From Clostridia bacterium (GTDB lineage Bacteria; Bacillota; Clostridia; Acetivibrionales; DSM-27016), in the NCBI GenBank assembly GCA_026414765.1, contig JAOAIJ010000019.1:62001-126000 (forward strand): a stretch of DNA of 64,000 nucleotides, in the 5' to 3' direction. Shown in pieces: positions 8,401 through 18,086 of the stretch. Numbering within the stretch: position 1 is the first letter of the stretch; each line of letters starts with the position of its first letter. The position numbers and the translations under genes are program-made. The notes under the pieces were generated by a model. The model did no database searches. It had not been told where the DNA came from and was given only the letters and a program-made list of their open reading frames with translations.

Positions 8401-10500
8401 GAGCTTGGCTTCTACTGGAACGGCAGTGCTGCTGCAAAGGCAGAGGACTATAAGATATATTTAAAAGGTCCTAAGGATAATGATTATAAGCTGCTGACAA
8501 GAAACCAGTTTACAGTAACAAAGGATGGAACTACATGCTATGGAAGGCTTTTCAATCTGACAGCCAACACTTCATATAGCATTAAGGTGTATGAAGGCAA
8601 CAGTAATATACCTGTATTTAATAAGACCGGATTAAGTACAAGGGATGGTTATCACCAGATAGAGCTAAAATGGAAGGGGCTTCCTGTAGATCCATACACA
8701 AAATACGAAGTAGCGATTAAAACGGCTGATGCTGCAGAGTATACAGTTTTAGCAGACTCTGATCTTGAGCAGTACTTAAATATTAACGGGAGTATTCTTC
8801 CTTATAGCTTTGAGAAGAATGCGCAAACCCTTGGGACGAATTACAATAACTTTTATGCTAGGATAAAAACCGCTGCCGTTACTTTGGCAGACGGAACAGT
8901 GATCCGCCAGCCGCTGAAATCCAATATGAAATATTATATTAAAGTAAGGGCTGTAAAATATGACCCGGCTAACACTGCTCTTATCTCCTATTCTAAGTAT
9001 ATAGGTCCTGTAGATACAAGGACTGAATTCAACCAGAAGGATTATGACGATATAGATGAAGATAATGTGAAAAAGGCTACATTCCTGGACAAGATAGCCA
9101 AACTGGAGGAGAAGCTGTTTTGGAGGGTGGGTATGAGCAATACTGCCGCCAATAAGATTCTTCTAAAAGGGGATAGAATGGTCAATGCCATGCAAAACAA
9201 TTCGGGGCGTCCATATATGCTGGATATCTCAAATCTAGGCCCAAATATAAATATGGATGTAATATACATGCCTGTGAATGTGGCTAAAACTTTGAACATA
9301 GAAAACAAAAGTCTTGTAATAAAAACTTTCGGTGCAGAATATACACTCAGACCAAGAACACTGGATATGGATAATACAGTTGAAATACCTGAAATGAAGA
9401 AAAAACAGGGTGTTAATGACTTGTTTCTGAAGGTAACGGTAAGCCGCAGCGAATATCCGGACTCTGCTATTCCCAAAGATTCAAAGCGTGTATCCAAGGT
9501 CCAGGATTTTGAGGTCCAGGTTTTAGGAAGCTCGAAGACAGATGTTAAGTTGAAAGAGGAATTCAAGGACAAGGTTTATAATGATAAAACCGGATTGGTT
9601 AAGCAAAAAACCGATTTAATGTCAAACCCTTATAATAACAATACAGGTACACCTGAGAAGCTAAACCGCTATATTGAACAGCTTGTCAGGGAAACGGAAA
9701 GCGAGTTGTCGGATTTTATCAACAGTACAATAGAAGGTGTCAACGGATCTGGAGGGATGGTGGTTGCCAAGGAGGATATAAAGAATTTTAATACTCCCAT
9801 GCTGGCAAAGCTCGCCTATACCGATCAAAAGGGGTTGAAGCTGCCATATGTGCTATATGATGGTTCAAGCAGCTGGCAGAAGGTTACAAAGGATTTGGTA
9901 TATGCGACGCCAAACTCAATAACGTTTAGTACTGTAAAAACCGGGAAGTATGCCATATTTGCCTTGTCTACATCGGTAGACGGTATAGCAGACGGCCATT
10001 GGGCCAAAGGCAGCATAAATAAATTTGTATCAAAGTTTGATTTAAGTGATGTTTTTGCCGGAATAAAAGACTCCTTTAACCCTGAAACCAGCGTTTCTTC
10101 AAAGGAAATGATCTTGTTATATGAAAAGGTGATGAATAAGGCAGAAAGCAACACGGGTATGGATCCAAAACAAAAAGCAAGAGAAATGGATCTTGATGAA
10201 ATTTTAAACCTCAACAGCCTTAATAAGGATATTTCCAGACAGGAGGCTTGTGCAATACTTATGAAGGCATACTGTGCCAAGATAGGAGTAGGTTATGACA
10301 GCTTAAAGCCTGCCAGAAATATTGGCATTGAAGATGAATGGGATATCAATACAAAGTATTACGGACATGCAGTTACAGCAGTTGATCTGGATATAATGAA
10401 GCTTGATGATAATGGGAATTTCAGACCTGAAGAATCAATGACAAGAGCCGAAGTAATAACAGCTTTTGTAAAAGTTCTGGAGTTGGCCGGAGAGATTTAG
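5482..10500 (+). CDS. Large exported surface protein: fibronectin-III-like array plus SLH domains
   Basis: A 1672-aa secreted protein. Residues 1-31 form a signal peptide ending in VVHADS. The body is a string of beta-sandwich (fibronectin type III-like) modules: repeated pieces such as PPVPKNVAIAS, PLPSNFKISSAP and PLAPTDFVIAKDS begin modules, and phrases of the form PNTTYYFIVKT or PNKTYYLQVYT end them. Around residues 1190-1290 is a different domain (PVNVAKTLNIENKSLVIKTFG). The last 175 residues (from DGIADGHWAKGSINKF, about 1497) form three divergent SLH repeats that bind secondary cell-wall polymer. It starts at ATG 5482 with GTGGAGG upstream and heads a cluster with two further SLH proteins. 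Ligand or structural role is unknown. Confidence 0.88.
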   Translation: MRSFKRALALILIAGILTGMFPGFLQVVHADSTPLNVESYSNGKLTLNWSLGGVNSVLITYHSPDAPGNLESKTVNAVGADFLNSASVENLRSDYIYDINIKMFDAEAKEIGSGTIFFLPQISFYGEIVKQQSVTGTSGGTESGVMPALKLSWKVPKIYSGTGFVTLNSTSAYNRLDSRLARFNYKINISDSINRTDIDIINDIGDPQVYRANVSGDNTRVSNVKYDGTAEKYYFYLLGVKEDTAHLPTITEVINNSYDGKAVLPVEISSKGENAFVLPDREILPGTVYYMKINPYPTDNTFDPANHVTGYIDSLSTGPSGSPMLGTLSYIHTPIRFELTKDSMDNINVKIYRINKGNQSIPQLYYEVQLNSVPSDQDNTWNQGSFKDKGKKLDGTYFTGAYAYTVITGISPNNTVYYRVVVKSNSSSDRLESMKMEYTLKDDISKPPVPKNVAIASRQLVTQGNTKSTNVTITWDKPSNWDSIISNTDRNQDIVFHFMLNTNQSDLATNTLYPLESGGQNYGRFEVKYRLVNYVSARSSQIIDRGNRLEYTMQGFNLFEGQYWSGTSGSALQFTAEELARDRDPDNREYPDFLLPNKTYYLQVYTTKAADKKTTNDDTKMSYKSLTVSFTTLTGTEKDVPLPSNFKISSAPTKDTAVLQFDKVKIDWSNYTANHTANDKIYYDLYMSTRTDTSSFIRIGTTELMNTELDNNKSDIAFDRVDDIQSNFIKATINKFRPGVGAYDHDNNAATQDVTPNEIFGDSLMPNTTYYFIVKTRLVVQHPLYPINPSVSTVILPVTTDRGDVGDPDTSAKRPLAPTDFVIAKDSNGNLILGGQNVTFNWSRKETGVRYSLICTSEKVAADADPASYTNDPIYKSFIAAFGAADNNTDNDNSNFTLDPAANPPANNFEYSSSTQTFKLNIDTWLFPNKLYYFSLRAETGSGAGKKESVWVSIPVTTSLIETPTMLAPVNDAELGFYWNGSAAAKAEDYKIYLKGPKDNDYKLLTRNQFTVTKDGTTCYGRLFNLTANTSYSIKVYEGNSNIPVFNKTGLSTRDGYHQIELKWKGLPVDPYTKYEVAIKTADAAEYTVLADSDLEQYLNINGSILPYSFEKNAQTLGTNYNNFYARIKTAAVTLADGTVIRQPLKSNMKYYIKVRAVKYDPANTALISYSKYIGPVDTRTEFNQKDYDDIDEDNVKKATFLDKIAKLEEKLFWRVGMSNTAANKILLKGDRMVNAMQNNSGRPYMLDISNLGPNINMDVIYMPVNVAKTLNIENKSLVIKTFGAEYTLRPRTLDMDNTVEIPEMKKKQGVNDLFLKVTVSRSEYPDSAIPKDSKRVSKVQDFEVQVLGSSKTDVKLKEEFKDKVYNDKTGLVKQKTDLMSNPYNNNTGTPEKLNRYIEQLVRETESELSDFINSTIEGVNGSGGMVVAKEDIKNFNTPMLAKLAYTDQKGLKLPYVLYDGSSSWQKVTKDLVYATPNSITFSTVKTGKYAIFALSTSVDGIADGHWAKGSINKFVSKFDLSDVFAGIKDSFNPETSVSSKEMILLYEKVMNKAESNTGMDPKQKAREMDLDEILNLNSLNKDISRQEACAILMKAYCAKIGVGYDSLKPARNIGIEDEWDINTKYYGHAVTAVDLDIMKLDDNGNFRPEESMTRAEVITAFVKVLELAGEI

Positions 10501-10545
10501 CAAGTTTGCAGTTAATAATAAATAATTGTCTGGTGGGATTGTATT

Positions 10546-13500
10546 ATGAAGGTGTTTAGAAGAATAGCTTCCATATTTTTGATATTGATGATGCTGCTGC
10601 AGGTGAACGCACCTGTGTCTGTATTTGCTGCAGTAAATGAGCCGCAGCCTCCGGTTAACAACCTGACCGTTGTTTCTACCGGTACAGACAAAGCCGATGC
10701 GACAGCAGCAAGAAGCTTTATTAATCTGAAGTGGGATCCTCTAGCATCTCCGCCCGGCTTGCCCGGTGTTTCCAAGTATATAAACTTCTACCTTACTGAA
10801 GTCACAAAACCATACAGACCGCCAAAAGGTACAATCACAAAAGAAAGAGATGTATCCGGAAATACAACCGAGCTTAAAATGAAGGGGTTGTCCTCGGGTA
10901 CGTTCTATTATGTCAATACCAGAGCCTATTATACGTATTCGGACGGGAATACATCCTTTACAAGCGGTGAATCCGCGCCTTCAAATACTGTAAAGGTCCT
11001 CACAGATATAGATATGAGTGTGGCTTCATACGGAACAAATCAGATAAAAATCGAATGGGATGATGTATGGAACTCGGGAAGGCGTATAGACTATAAACTA
11101 TATGTTTCCGATAACAGCAGCTTTGCAAATACGATGCCGATATATATTGGCCAATCTCAGATCGGTTCAAGCGGGCCGGTAACTGTCAACCAGGCAACGG
11201 GCAAGCTTGAGTATATCCATAGAGTAAGTGATCCTGCCAGGGTGTACTATGTAAAAATTGTCCCGGACATAACCGAAGAAGGGCTTGTTATGAATCCTTC
11301 GACTGAAACACTACCTGTGTGTAGTTATATACTTGTTAAAACGACAAAGATGTCTGAGACCGATGGCGGGACAATATGGAGATTGGACTGGAGTCCCGTA
11401 GTAACAGGCCTGAACAATAATGGAGTAGATATTACCTATCAAATAGATAAATATGTTAATGATGTCCCTATACCAATGCTGATAGAAAGCGGAACAAGCA
11501 CTTTCATCACTATACCTAAGGGTGGAGAAAGCAATTATTATATTATAAGGGCTAATGTGACGAAAAATGGCCTGCCACTTTATCCGAGCAATATAAAGAT
11601 CGTATCGGATAAGATTACTGTAAAGGACCAGGAGGTACCTTCACAACCGCCTATGCCGGAGCTGGTAAATGATTTTAAAGGGTCTGACGGCAAGCTGATT
11701 ATTTCATATGACACGCAGGTTCAGGACGGGGTACAATTTCTTGGCGAGCTGCAGCCCAATAGTGCTACCATACTTTGGAGGGTTCCCAAAAAAGCGGATG
11801 GGAATGTGGATTTTGATGTGGCTTATGATCTATGGCTTCTAAACGATCCTAACCTCATTGATGCTCCACCTCAGGATTCAAAAATTACTTTAAGTCTGGG
11901 CAGCCAGAATTATGTCATGGATGGACCAAACCATATAGGGTACAAGTACAGGATACCAAATCTTACGCCGAACTCCACTTACTATGTTAAGATTGTTGCA
12001 AGGAAAACCTTTATAGTATATGAAGATGGGCAGCTAAAGACAGAAGACCGGATATCAATGCCTTCTTTAAAGGTTATTGTAACACCTGCTGAAGGAAGGA
12101 TAGACCAGCCGCTGGTTCCTGGGAGGCCTCCACTGAAGGTGGTTGAAGGTTCGATTAAAAAGGATAGGGCTACTATCCAGCTGAAAAACGAATGGTATGA
12201 GCGTTTTATGAATGGCAAATGGGTAGCAATCGACCCCAACAGCCCTCCGACAGACAATAGTTTTACGGCAGTACAGATTAAAGATAATCTGAAACTCCTT
12301 GATGAAGGTAAGAGTGTACCTGATATGTTCAGGAAAAATTACAGGGTTGTAAAGTATGATTCCGGAGATAGAGGAGTAACTATAGACGTAGGCTGTGTAA
12401 GGTATGAAGACGGCATGTCAATGAGTGAGCTTGCCCAGATTCCGACAAACAAGGTTATAGGTTTTCCCGTTACTGCCAATGACAGCACAGAGGATAGGAC
12501 ACAAAACCTGGATAACCAGAAGCACAACGTCAATATACCGGTGGCAGGACTTGATCCAAATACCACATACATTATATGGGTTAGGGCTTCCAGGCAAAGT
12601 GCCGATCTTACATCAGGACCCTCAGATCCTATTATTATCACAACTGTTCCGGACGACAGCAATCAGGTCGAAAAGCCTGTGGTTCCGACATTCAACTACT
12701 ATCAGGTAAGCGATATCTATATTGACTTAGGGTGGGATTTTAAGACAAACTATAAATACTATATAAAATACGGTACTGTGGACAACATTAATTCTGCAAG
12801 CAATACAATAACGACCTCAACCAGGGAAATAATGAATTCGGGCTTAAGTTTCCTGCGGATTGAAGACCTGACGCAGGATACCCTGTACTATTTCTGGATT
12901 CAGGCCGAAGCAACCAACGGCAGTTTATCAAGTAAATCAGAGTGGAGTGATTCACTGCCGCTAAAAACACTTCCGGATATACCTCCAAGTACGCCTAACG
13001 GGTTTGGGGTAAAAAATGAAAAGGGTGCAGTTACAAAAGACAGTATTACTTTTGAATGGCTCAAACAGGAAGGCAATCTCGAATACATTCTTGAAATTGC
13101 AGGTGGTGCAGACTATAAGGATGTAAAGGAGTATAATGTAGGAAATGTGTCTGAGTATAAAGTAAGCGGATTGAGGTCAAACTTCAGGTATTTTGCCAGG
13201 CTCTATGCATATAATCCGTCAAACAACCTGAAATCGATACCTACACACAGTGTTACCGTGAGGACGGAGAGAAGTAATGATGACTATGATTCCGACCAGA
13301 ATGTGGAGGATATCGCTTCAGGTGATTATATTGTAAAAGATGCTGCTGTCATAAGAGGTACCTGGACTATAAGAATAACAGGAATAAATGCAGACCGCTT
13401 CATAGAGCATGTAAAAAATGATAAAGTGCTGGATTATAGGATAGATGCAGGGACAGCACCTGCGAAAGCCGCCAGAGTTAACTTCCTTATATCAAACAAG

Positions 13501-14469
13501 GTGTTTAATGCATTGAGTATACTGAAGGAAAATCTGATAATCAGGACATCGGGAAGCTATCTGGTAATAAGGCCTGAAATGCTTATAAATAGAATTGCAA
13601 AAGTGTCTTCGGAGGATTTCAACTATGAAATCTCCGTAACTACACCTGATACCGGCGTAAGTACTGAAGCTCAGAATCTGACCTTTAAGACAGATACGGT
13701 CAGAATAGATGTTATAGCATACGATGGAAGCAATTTTACACCGGTAAATGTATTTAACAAGCCTTTAAAGGTCATATTCCCATACAGCGGGAGAGACTGG
13801 TATAAGGAAGGAATTACTTCTGCATACATGTACGATGATACTGCTTCATCTTGGAAGAAGATAGACACCGTCAAAACCTTTGATACAGATAATGATGCAG
13901 GACGCGTGAGCTTTGACACGCTTAAAGCCGGAAGTGTAGTCATAGCAGATATAGGTAAGGACTTTTATAGTGATATAAGGGGAAGCAGATATGAAGACGC
14001 CATAGCAAATGTTGCTTCTGTGCATGAATTGAAAAGCATATCCGGGGACAGTTTTGAACCGGATAAAAATGCAACTCTTGCAGATATAGTCAAGCTGGCG
14101 CTGGATGTCATGGATTATGATTATGGCAGTGATTATATGTCGATTGGTGTTAAGGCCGGTCTGATAGCTGCTTCAGATATAAACGACGGATCAGGAAGCT
14201 GCACAAGAGAGAAGGCTGTCTTGATAGCAGTAAGGTTGTATGAGTTGAAAACCGGAGAAATAGCCGGGACAGGGGGTAGCAGCCAAAATACAAACACAGG
14301 TTTTAGGGATGTGAGCTCTGCTGCATTACCAAAAGTCAGGTTTGCCGTTGAAAACGGAATAGCAGAAAGCAGGGGTTCAAATAATTTTGGTTCCGGTTAT
14401 ACAGTGACAAAGGGTGAATTCATGGGTATGTTGGAAAAGGTACTGGTACTGGCAGGAGAGATAGACTGA
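10546..14469 (+). CDS. Second large exported surface protein: fibronectin-III-like array plus SLH domains
   Basis: A 1307-aa paralogue of the preceding gene product with the same plan. The signal peptide covers about residues 1-29 (ending VSVFAAVN). Fibronectin-III-like modules follow (for example PPSTPNGFGVKNEKGAVTKD, and end phrases PNSTYYVKIVAR and PNTTYIIWVRAS). A pre-SLH domain (about 980-1130, VFNALSILKENLIIRTSGSY) matches the equivalent segment of the first protein, and SLH repeats occupy about 1138-1307. Both proteins end in nearly the same words (KVLELAGEI versus KVLVLAGEID), supporting duplication. GGTGGG precedes the ATG. The 45-base gap to the previous gene suggests co-transcription. 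Confidence 0.88.
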   Translation: MKVFRRIASIFLILMMLLQVNAPVSVFAAVNEPQPPVNNLTVVSTGTDKADATAARSFINLKWDPLASPPGLPGVSKYINFYLTEVTKPYRPPKGTITKERDVSGNTTELKMKGLSSGTFYYVNTRAYYTYSDGNTSFTSGESAPSNTVKVLTDIDMSVASYGTNQIKIEWDDVWNSGRRIDYKLYVSDNSSFANTMPIYIGQSQIGSSGPVTVNQATGKLEYIHRVSDPARVYYVKIVPDITEEGLVMNPSTETLPVCSYILVKTTKMSETDGGTIWRLDWSPVVTGLNNNGVDITYQIDKYVNDVPIPMLIESGTSTFITIPKGGESNYYIIRANVTKNGLPLYPSNIKIVSDKITVKDQEVPSQPPMPELVNDFKGSDGKLIISYDTQVQDGVQFLGELQPNSATILWRVPKKADGNVDFDVAYDLWLLNDPNLIDAPPQDSKITLSLGSQNYVMDGPNHIGYKYRIPNLTPNSTYYVKIVARKTFIVYEDGQLKTEDRISMPSLKVIVTPAEGRIDQPLVPGRPPLKVVEGSIKKDRATIQLKNEWYERFMNGKWVAIDPNSPPTDNSFTAVQIKDNLKLLDEGKSVPDMFRKNYRVVKYDSGDRGVTIDVGCVRYEDGMSMSELAQIPTNKVIGFPVTANDSTEDRTQNLDNQKHNVNIPVAGLDPNTTYIIWVRASRQSADLTSGPSDPIIITTVPDDSNQVEKPVVPTFNYYQVSDIYIDLGWDFKTNYKYYIKYGTVDNINSASNTITTSTREIMNSGLSFLRIEDLTQDTLYYFWIQAEATNGSLSSKSEWSDSLPLKTLPDIPPSTPNGFGVKNEKGAVTKDSITFEWLKQEGNLEYILEIAGGADYKDVKEYNVGNVSEYKVSGLRSNFRYFARLYAYNPSNNLKSIPTHSVTVRTERSNDDYDSDQNVEDIASGDYIVKDAAVIRGTWTIRITGINADRFIEHVKNDKVLDYRIDAGTAPAKAARVNFLISNKVFNALSILKENLIIRTSGSYLVIRPEMLINRIAKVSSEDFNYEISVTTPDTGVSTEAQNLTFKTDTVRIDVIAYDGSNFTPVNVFNKPLKVIFPYSGRDWYKEGITSAYMYDDTASSWKKIDTVKTFDTDNDAGRVSFDTLKAGSVVIADIGKDFYSDIRGSRYEDAIANVASVHELKSISGDSFEPDKNATLADIVKLALDVMDYDYGSDYMSIGVKAGLIAASDINDGSGSCTREKAVLIAVRLYELKTGEIAGTGGSSQNTNTGFRDVSSAALPKVRFAVENGIAESRGSNNFGSGYTVTKGEFMGMLEKVLVLAGEID

Positions 14470-14485
14470 ACCTGCAGGGATAATT

Positions 14486-14510
14486 CATTTGGTACATTTG
14501 GGACAGGAGG
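14486..14510 (+). repeat. Short repeat copy 1 before a start codon
   Basis: The sequence CATTTGGTACATTTGGGACA followed by GGAGG lies just before the third SLH gene. A second copy (18 of 20 positions) lies at 63055-63079 just before the GH13 gene. In both cases the Shine-Dalgarno site is at the 3' end of the unit. Confidence 0.4.
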
Positions 14511-14515
14511 GTATA

Positions 14516-15361
14516 ATGAAGAAGATAGCAGTGTATATATTGATAATAGCAGTAGCTTGTATGTCTTTTGTCCTACCCATACAGGCCCATGGTCTTATTT
14601 ACGAAACAAAACAATTGGATGATAATAAAATCAGAATAACTCTGAAATGGAGTAATTCTAAAGAGGCAAAGGGCATAGTCATTTCTTATTTCTATATCAA
14701 GAACGGAAAGACCCTTAATATAGGCTATGAATTGGATGAAAAGGCTTCAACTACAGCCTATATAGATTTTGATCTATCCGGGGCAATTACACCTATAAGA
14801 GTAGTTTTACATAAGGTAGGAGATCTTAAGTGGGCACCTTTTAAAGATATTAAGGGGGTAGAAGCCGAGGAATATATCCGGCATTTGCATGATGCAGGAA
14901 AAATTGATGCGGGAAAAGATCAAAAGTTCAGGCCTAAAGACAATATTACCAGGGGAGAGTTTGCTGCAATAATAGTTAAGGCTTTAAATCTAGGGGGAAC
15001 TGCCTCAAATACTAAAGGATTAAAGGATATAGAGAAAAGCGCCGATAAGAAATATATACTTCTTGCTGTAAAGCATGGAATTATGTCGGGGGATAAGGAT
15101 AAGAAATTCAAACCTGACAATCCAATGAGCCTGGCTGATGTATCAACAATAGTCGCAAAATATTTTAAGTTTAAGACAAACAGAAACGGAGTATATAAAA
15201 AGCTCAAACAGGGTAAAAGCTATTCAGGCTCAGTAAAAAAAATGTTTGATACAGGTATATTGAGTGTAAACGACAGTATTTATAAAACTTTTAATGAAGA
15301 GGGCAAAATAAACAGAGCAAATTGTGCAATGATGATAAGCAGGGCACTTTCTACCTACTAG
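14516..15361 (+). CDS. Small exported SLH-domain protein
   Basis: A 281-aa secreted protein with a signal peptide (MKKIAVYILIIAVACMSFVL, cleaved near IQAHG). A short beta-rich domain of about 85 residues follows, then three SLH repeats: FKDIKGVEAEEYIRHLHDAG with FRPKDNITRGEFAAIIVKAL; LKDIEKSADKKYILLAVKHG with FKPDNPMSLADVSTIVAKYF; and a third ending INRANCAMMISRALS. SLH domains anchor it to wall polymer. AGGAGG (14505-14510) lies 5 bases before the ATG at 14516. It is third in the SLH cluster, 46 bases after the second gene. It may be a wall-bound accessory or linker for the two giant proteins (inference). Confidence 0.88.
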   Translation: MKKIAVYILIIAVACMSFVLPIQAHGLIYETKQLDDNKIRITLKWSNSKEAKGIVISYFYIKNGKTLNIGYELDEKASTTAYIDFDLSGAITPIRVVLHKVGDLKWAPFKDIKGVEAEEYIRHLHDAGKIDAGKDQKFRPKDNITRGEFAAIIVKALNLGGTASNTKGLKDIEKSADKKYILLAVKHGIMSGDKDKKFKPDNPMSLADVSTIVAKYFKFKTNRNGVYKKLKQGKSYSGSVKKMFDTGILSVNDSIYKTFNEEGKINRANCAMMISRALSTY

Positions 15362-15656
15362 CAGAAATCGCTTGCCCGTAGGTTCGATACAGATATAAAT
15401 CAGGGGGTGATAATTAATAAAATTACATAAACCAATAAATTGCAACTATAAACCGGCTTGAAAAATATGAACAATTTTCCTGATATATAAAAACTATACT
15501 TTCCATATGATTTTTGTTTAAGCAAAGATTAGGCCGATAGCCAGTTGCAGTGTTGTAATTAAAATATTGTATGTATATCCCAGTAGTAAAGGGGCAATAA
15601 TTTTATTGTAATTCAGTTGAGCATTTCTGCACAACCGGCAATAAAGGGGGATATAC
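15362..15656. other. Intergenic region between the SLH cluster and ywmB
   Basis: This 295-base AT-rich gap contains no ORF with a credible ribosome site and no clear hairpin terminator. The only functional signal I can see is the AAAGGGGG site just before the ywmB start. Confidence 0.5.
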
Positions 15657-16418
15657 ATGAAAAAGACATTTTTGATTTTTGTTTTTATAGTTTTATCCAT
15701 TTTAGCCTCATCTATGTATTACATAAAATCCCACTCAGATACTGACTCTTCAGAAGCAACTTTATTAAGATCTTTCAAGAATTCAGGTGCAAAAGCCGTT
15801 ACCAGTGAAATATATTTTTGGGCAAGGATTAGCAATAATCATAAAAACATTAGTGATTTGAAAATTTTGCTGGAAAATATTGCGTATGATATCGGCGTAG
15901 TGAGAAATGATGGTTATAAAACAGATATCTTAAAGAATGACATGCTTGAGAAGCTTGAGATAAAAGGGGTTTTGGGCAACAGCGAGGCTGTCAGCATAAA
16001 CTTAAGGATTGATAAAAAAGAAGGGAAATCTGTTGAGAAAACTGTCTCGGGAACTATAACACAGGATATTTCAATTGACGGTTTAGAAGAGACATGCAGG
16101 AAAATCCGTAAAGCTTTTGAAAATAACGGGATTTCAATAAGAGTTAATACATGTATAATAGGAAACTATCAGGGGAAATTGGATGATGAAAAACTTAATA
16201 ATATTGCAATCAATATTTTAAAGGAGGCGGAAGCGAGTAAAATCGAGGGTATCAGGGACGATCGTCTGATCAGTGTATCGGCCTATTCTCCCAGTATAGC
16301 CGATTCTATTAAAGTGAATGGCAAAAAAGTGAATCTGAGCTTAGCAATAAGGTATAACTCTTTTGAGGACAAAACGTACATATGGCTCGCAACTCCGGTG
16401 ATTACAAAGGAATATTGA
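15657..16418 (+). CDS. ywmB: YwmB family (TATA-box binding-like fold) protein
   Basis: A 253-aa protein with an N-terminal membrane anchor or signal segment (about residues 4-23). The body matches the YwmB plan: KAVTSEIYFWARISN, an internal region with RKAFENNGISIRVNTCIIGNYQGKLD, and a C-terminal strand-rich part (SVSAYSPSIADSIKVNGKKVNLSLAIRYN). The main evidence is position: in Bacillus the order is ywmB-murAA-spoIID-spoIIQ, and here the gene sits just upstream of murA and ahead of spoIID and spoIIQ. Function is unknown in the family. AAAGGGGG lies 6-7 bases before the ATG. The spacing to murA (117 bases) allows a common transcript. Confidence 0.78.
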   Translation: MKKTFLIFVFIVLSILASSMYYIKSHSDTDSSEATLLRSFKNSGAKAVTSEIYFWARISNNHKNISDLKILLENIAYDIGVVRNDGYKTDILKNDMLEKLEIKGVLGNSEAVSINLRIDKKEGKSVEKTVSGTITQDISIDGLEETCRKIRKAFENNGISIRVNTCIIGNYQGKLDDEKLNNIAINILKEAEASKIEGIRDDRLISVSAYSPSIADSIKVNGKKVNLSLAIRYNSFEDKTYIWLATPVITKEY

Positions 16419-16535
16419 CCTGCAGCAGGTAAAGGGATACTGGCAATAAGCAGTTATATCCATAGCTTATTTAGTTAGAACCAAGTTTGATTACGAAGGA
16501 TAAATATAGAAAATATACTGAAAGGAAGAAGCCAC

Positions 16536-17798
16536 GTGTCTAAATATATTATTTCACAGGGTATGCCGTTAAAAGGTAAAGTAAGAGTAAGTGGTGCGAA
16601 AAACTCAGTATTACCGATAATTGCAGCTTCACTGCTGACAGATGGGCAAAGTGTGATTGAGGAAATTCCGTATTTGAATGATGTGAAGGTAATGTGTGAG
16701 CTTCTGAGGTCTCTGGGGGCAAAGGTTGATTTTTCTGAGAACAGGGAAAAAATAAATGTTAATCCGGAAAATATATGCAGTACTACGGCTCCATACGAGC
16801 TTGTAAACAAATTAAGGGCATCTTTCCTTGTTATGGGCCCCCTGCTTGCGAAAAGGGGAGTTGCACGGGTATCTTTGCCTGGTGGCTGTGCTATAGGGAC
16901 AAGGCCTGTTGACTTACATCTGAAAGGGTTTGCAGCTATGGGGGCAGAAATAACTCAGGGGCACGGCTATATTGAAGCAAAGATTCAAGGAAGGCTGTGC
17001 GGCAGTAAGATTTACCTTGACTTTCCAAGCGTGGGTGCTACCGAGAATATATTAATGGCAGCTGCACTTGCTGACGGACAGACAATAATCGAAAATGCGG
17101 CTATCGAACCTGAAATTGTTGATTTGGCTACCTATCTTACAGCTATGGGAGCAGATATAAAGGGTGCCGGAACGGACACCATAAAGATAAATGGTGTAAA
17201 AAATCTTACCGGAGCCAATCACGCGATTATTCCTGACAGGATTGAAGCAGGCACATTTATGGTGGCTTCCGCTATTACCGGTGGGGATGTTATTATCGAA
17301 AATGTAGTTCCCGACCACCTGAAGCCTGTAAGTGCAAAGTTAAGAGAAGCAGGTGTTGAAGTTTCCGAAGAGCTTACCAGTATAAGGGTTAGCGGGGGAG
17401 GGAACTTAAAAGCGGTTGATATAAAGACGCATCCTTATCCGGGATTTCCGACAGATATGCAGGCACAAATGACTTCACTGGTAAGCAAGGCAGAAGGCAC
17501 AAGCATAGTGATTGAAACTATTTTTGAAAACCGTTTTATGCACCTTAGTGAATTGAAAAGAATGGGTGCAAATATTAAAATTGAGGGTAGAAGTGCTGTT
17601 ATAGAAGGGACGCCTAATCTAATGGGTGCTCAGGTAAAGGCAACTGATTTAAGAGCAGGTGCTGCACTGATACTTGCAGGACTTACGGCGGAAGGAGTTA
17701 CGGAAATAACGGATATAGAGCATGTGGAACGGGGATATGTAGGGATTGATAAAAAATTGAAGGCTCTAGGAGCTGATATTAAGCGAGTAGACGAATAA
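16536..17798 (+). CDS. murA: UDP-N-acetylglucosamine 1-carboxyvinyltransferase
   Basis: Cytoplasmic enzyme for the first committed step of peptidoglycan synthesis, transferring enolpyruvate from PEP to UDP-GlcNAc. At 420 aa it has the usual length. It shows the substrate-binding start [16 protein letters not shown] (Lys-Asn), the catalytic Cys in [17 protein letters not shown] (about residue 117), and the EPT-synthase repeat ends [12 protein letters not shown] and [15 protein letters not shown] Cys rather than Asp at this site predicts sensitivity to fosfomycin. It starts with GTG behind AGGAAG. A strong terminator follows at 17860-17895, so the accessory genes after it are probably separate. 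Confidence 0.96.
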   Translation: MSKYIISQGMPLKGKVRVSGAKNSVLPIIAASLLTDGQSVIEEIPYLNDVKVMCELLRSLGAKVDFSENREKINVNPENICSTTAPYELVNKLRASFLVMGPLLAKRGVARVSLPGGCAIGTRPVDLHLKGFAAMGAEITQGHGYIEAKIQGRLCGSKIYLDFPSVGATENILMAAALADGQTIIENAAIEPEIVDLATYLTAMGADIKGAGTDTIKINGVKNLTGANHAIIPDRIEAGTFMVASAITGGDVIIENVVPDHLKPVSAKLREAGVEVSEELTSIRVSGGGNLKAVDIKTHPYPGFPTDMQAQMTSLVSKAEGTSIVIETIFENRFMHLSELKRMGANIKIEGRSAVIEGTPNLMGAQVKATDLRAGAALILAGLTAEGVTEITDIEHVERGYVGIDKKLKALGADIKRVDE

Positions 17799-17859
17799 AA
17801 GGATGTACGAATTTTGGCGCGTCTTCATAGGGTTACAACCTGAACCGTGGGTTTTAGGG

Positions 17860-17897
17860 AAGGCAGACAGCGGACTTTGCTGTCTGCCTTTGTCTTT
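17860..17897 (+). terminator. Rho-independent terminator after murA
   Basis: AAGGCAGACAGC (17860-17871) pairs perfectly with GCTGTCTGCCTT (17879-17890) around a 7-base loop, followed by TTGTCTTT. It ends the ywmB-murA transcript. Confidence 0.85.
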
Positions 17898-17934
17898 AGA
17901 ATGAAGCTATAGCTATGTTATTAAGGGAATTTCT

Positions 17935-18086
17935 TTTCTCAATAAATACAAAGTGCCTTTTTCTATTCAGACTGTTCTTACGGAAATTAACAAGGATTAT
18001 CTCAGAGAATAGGGTGCTCTTGTATTGGATTTAGACGCTAATTCCTGGAGCCTTAAGCGTTTACTTAGCTTTGGAAGAGCTAAAAA
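17935..18086 (+). pseudogene. Possible decayed coding remnant
   Basis: Between the murA terminator and the MerR gene, one plus frame reads KYKVPFSIQTVLTEINKDY, then a TAG, then ALVLDLDANSWSLKRLLSFG. It has the composition of a real protein but no start and an internal stop. I cannot assign a family. It marks the left edge of the accessory island. Confidence 0.25.

Noticed and set aside
6604-10280. Several 80-180-codon frames on the minus strand inside the first SLH gene
   Set aside because: They lie opposite one long, well-supported gene with signal peptide and SLH ends, lack ribosome sites and have no recognisable domains.
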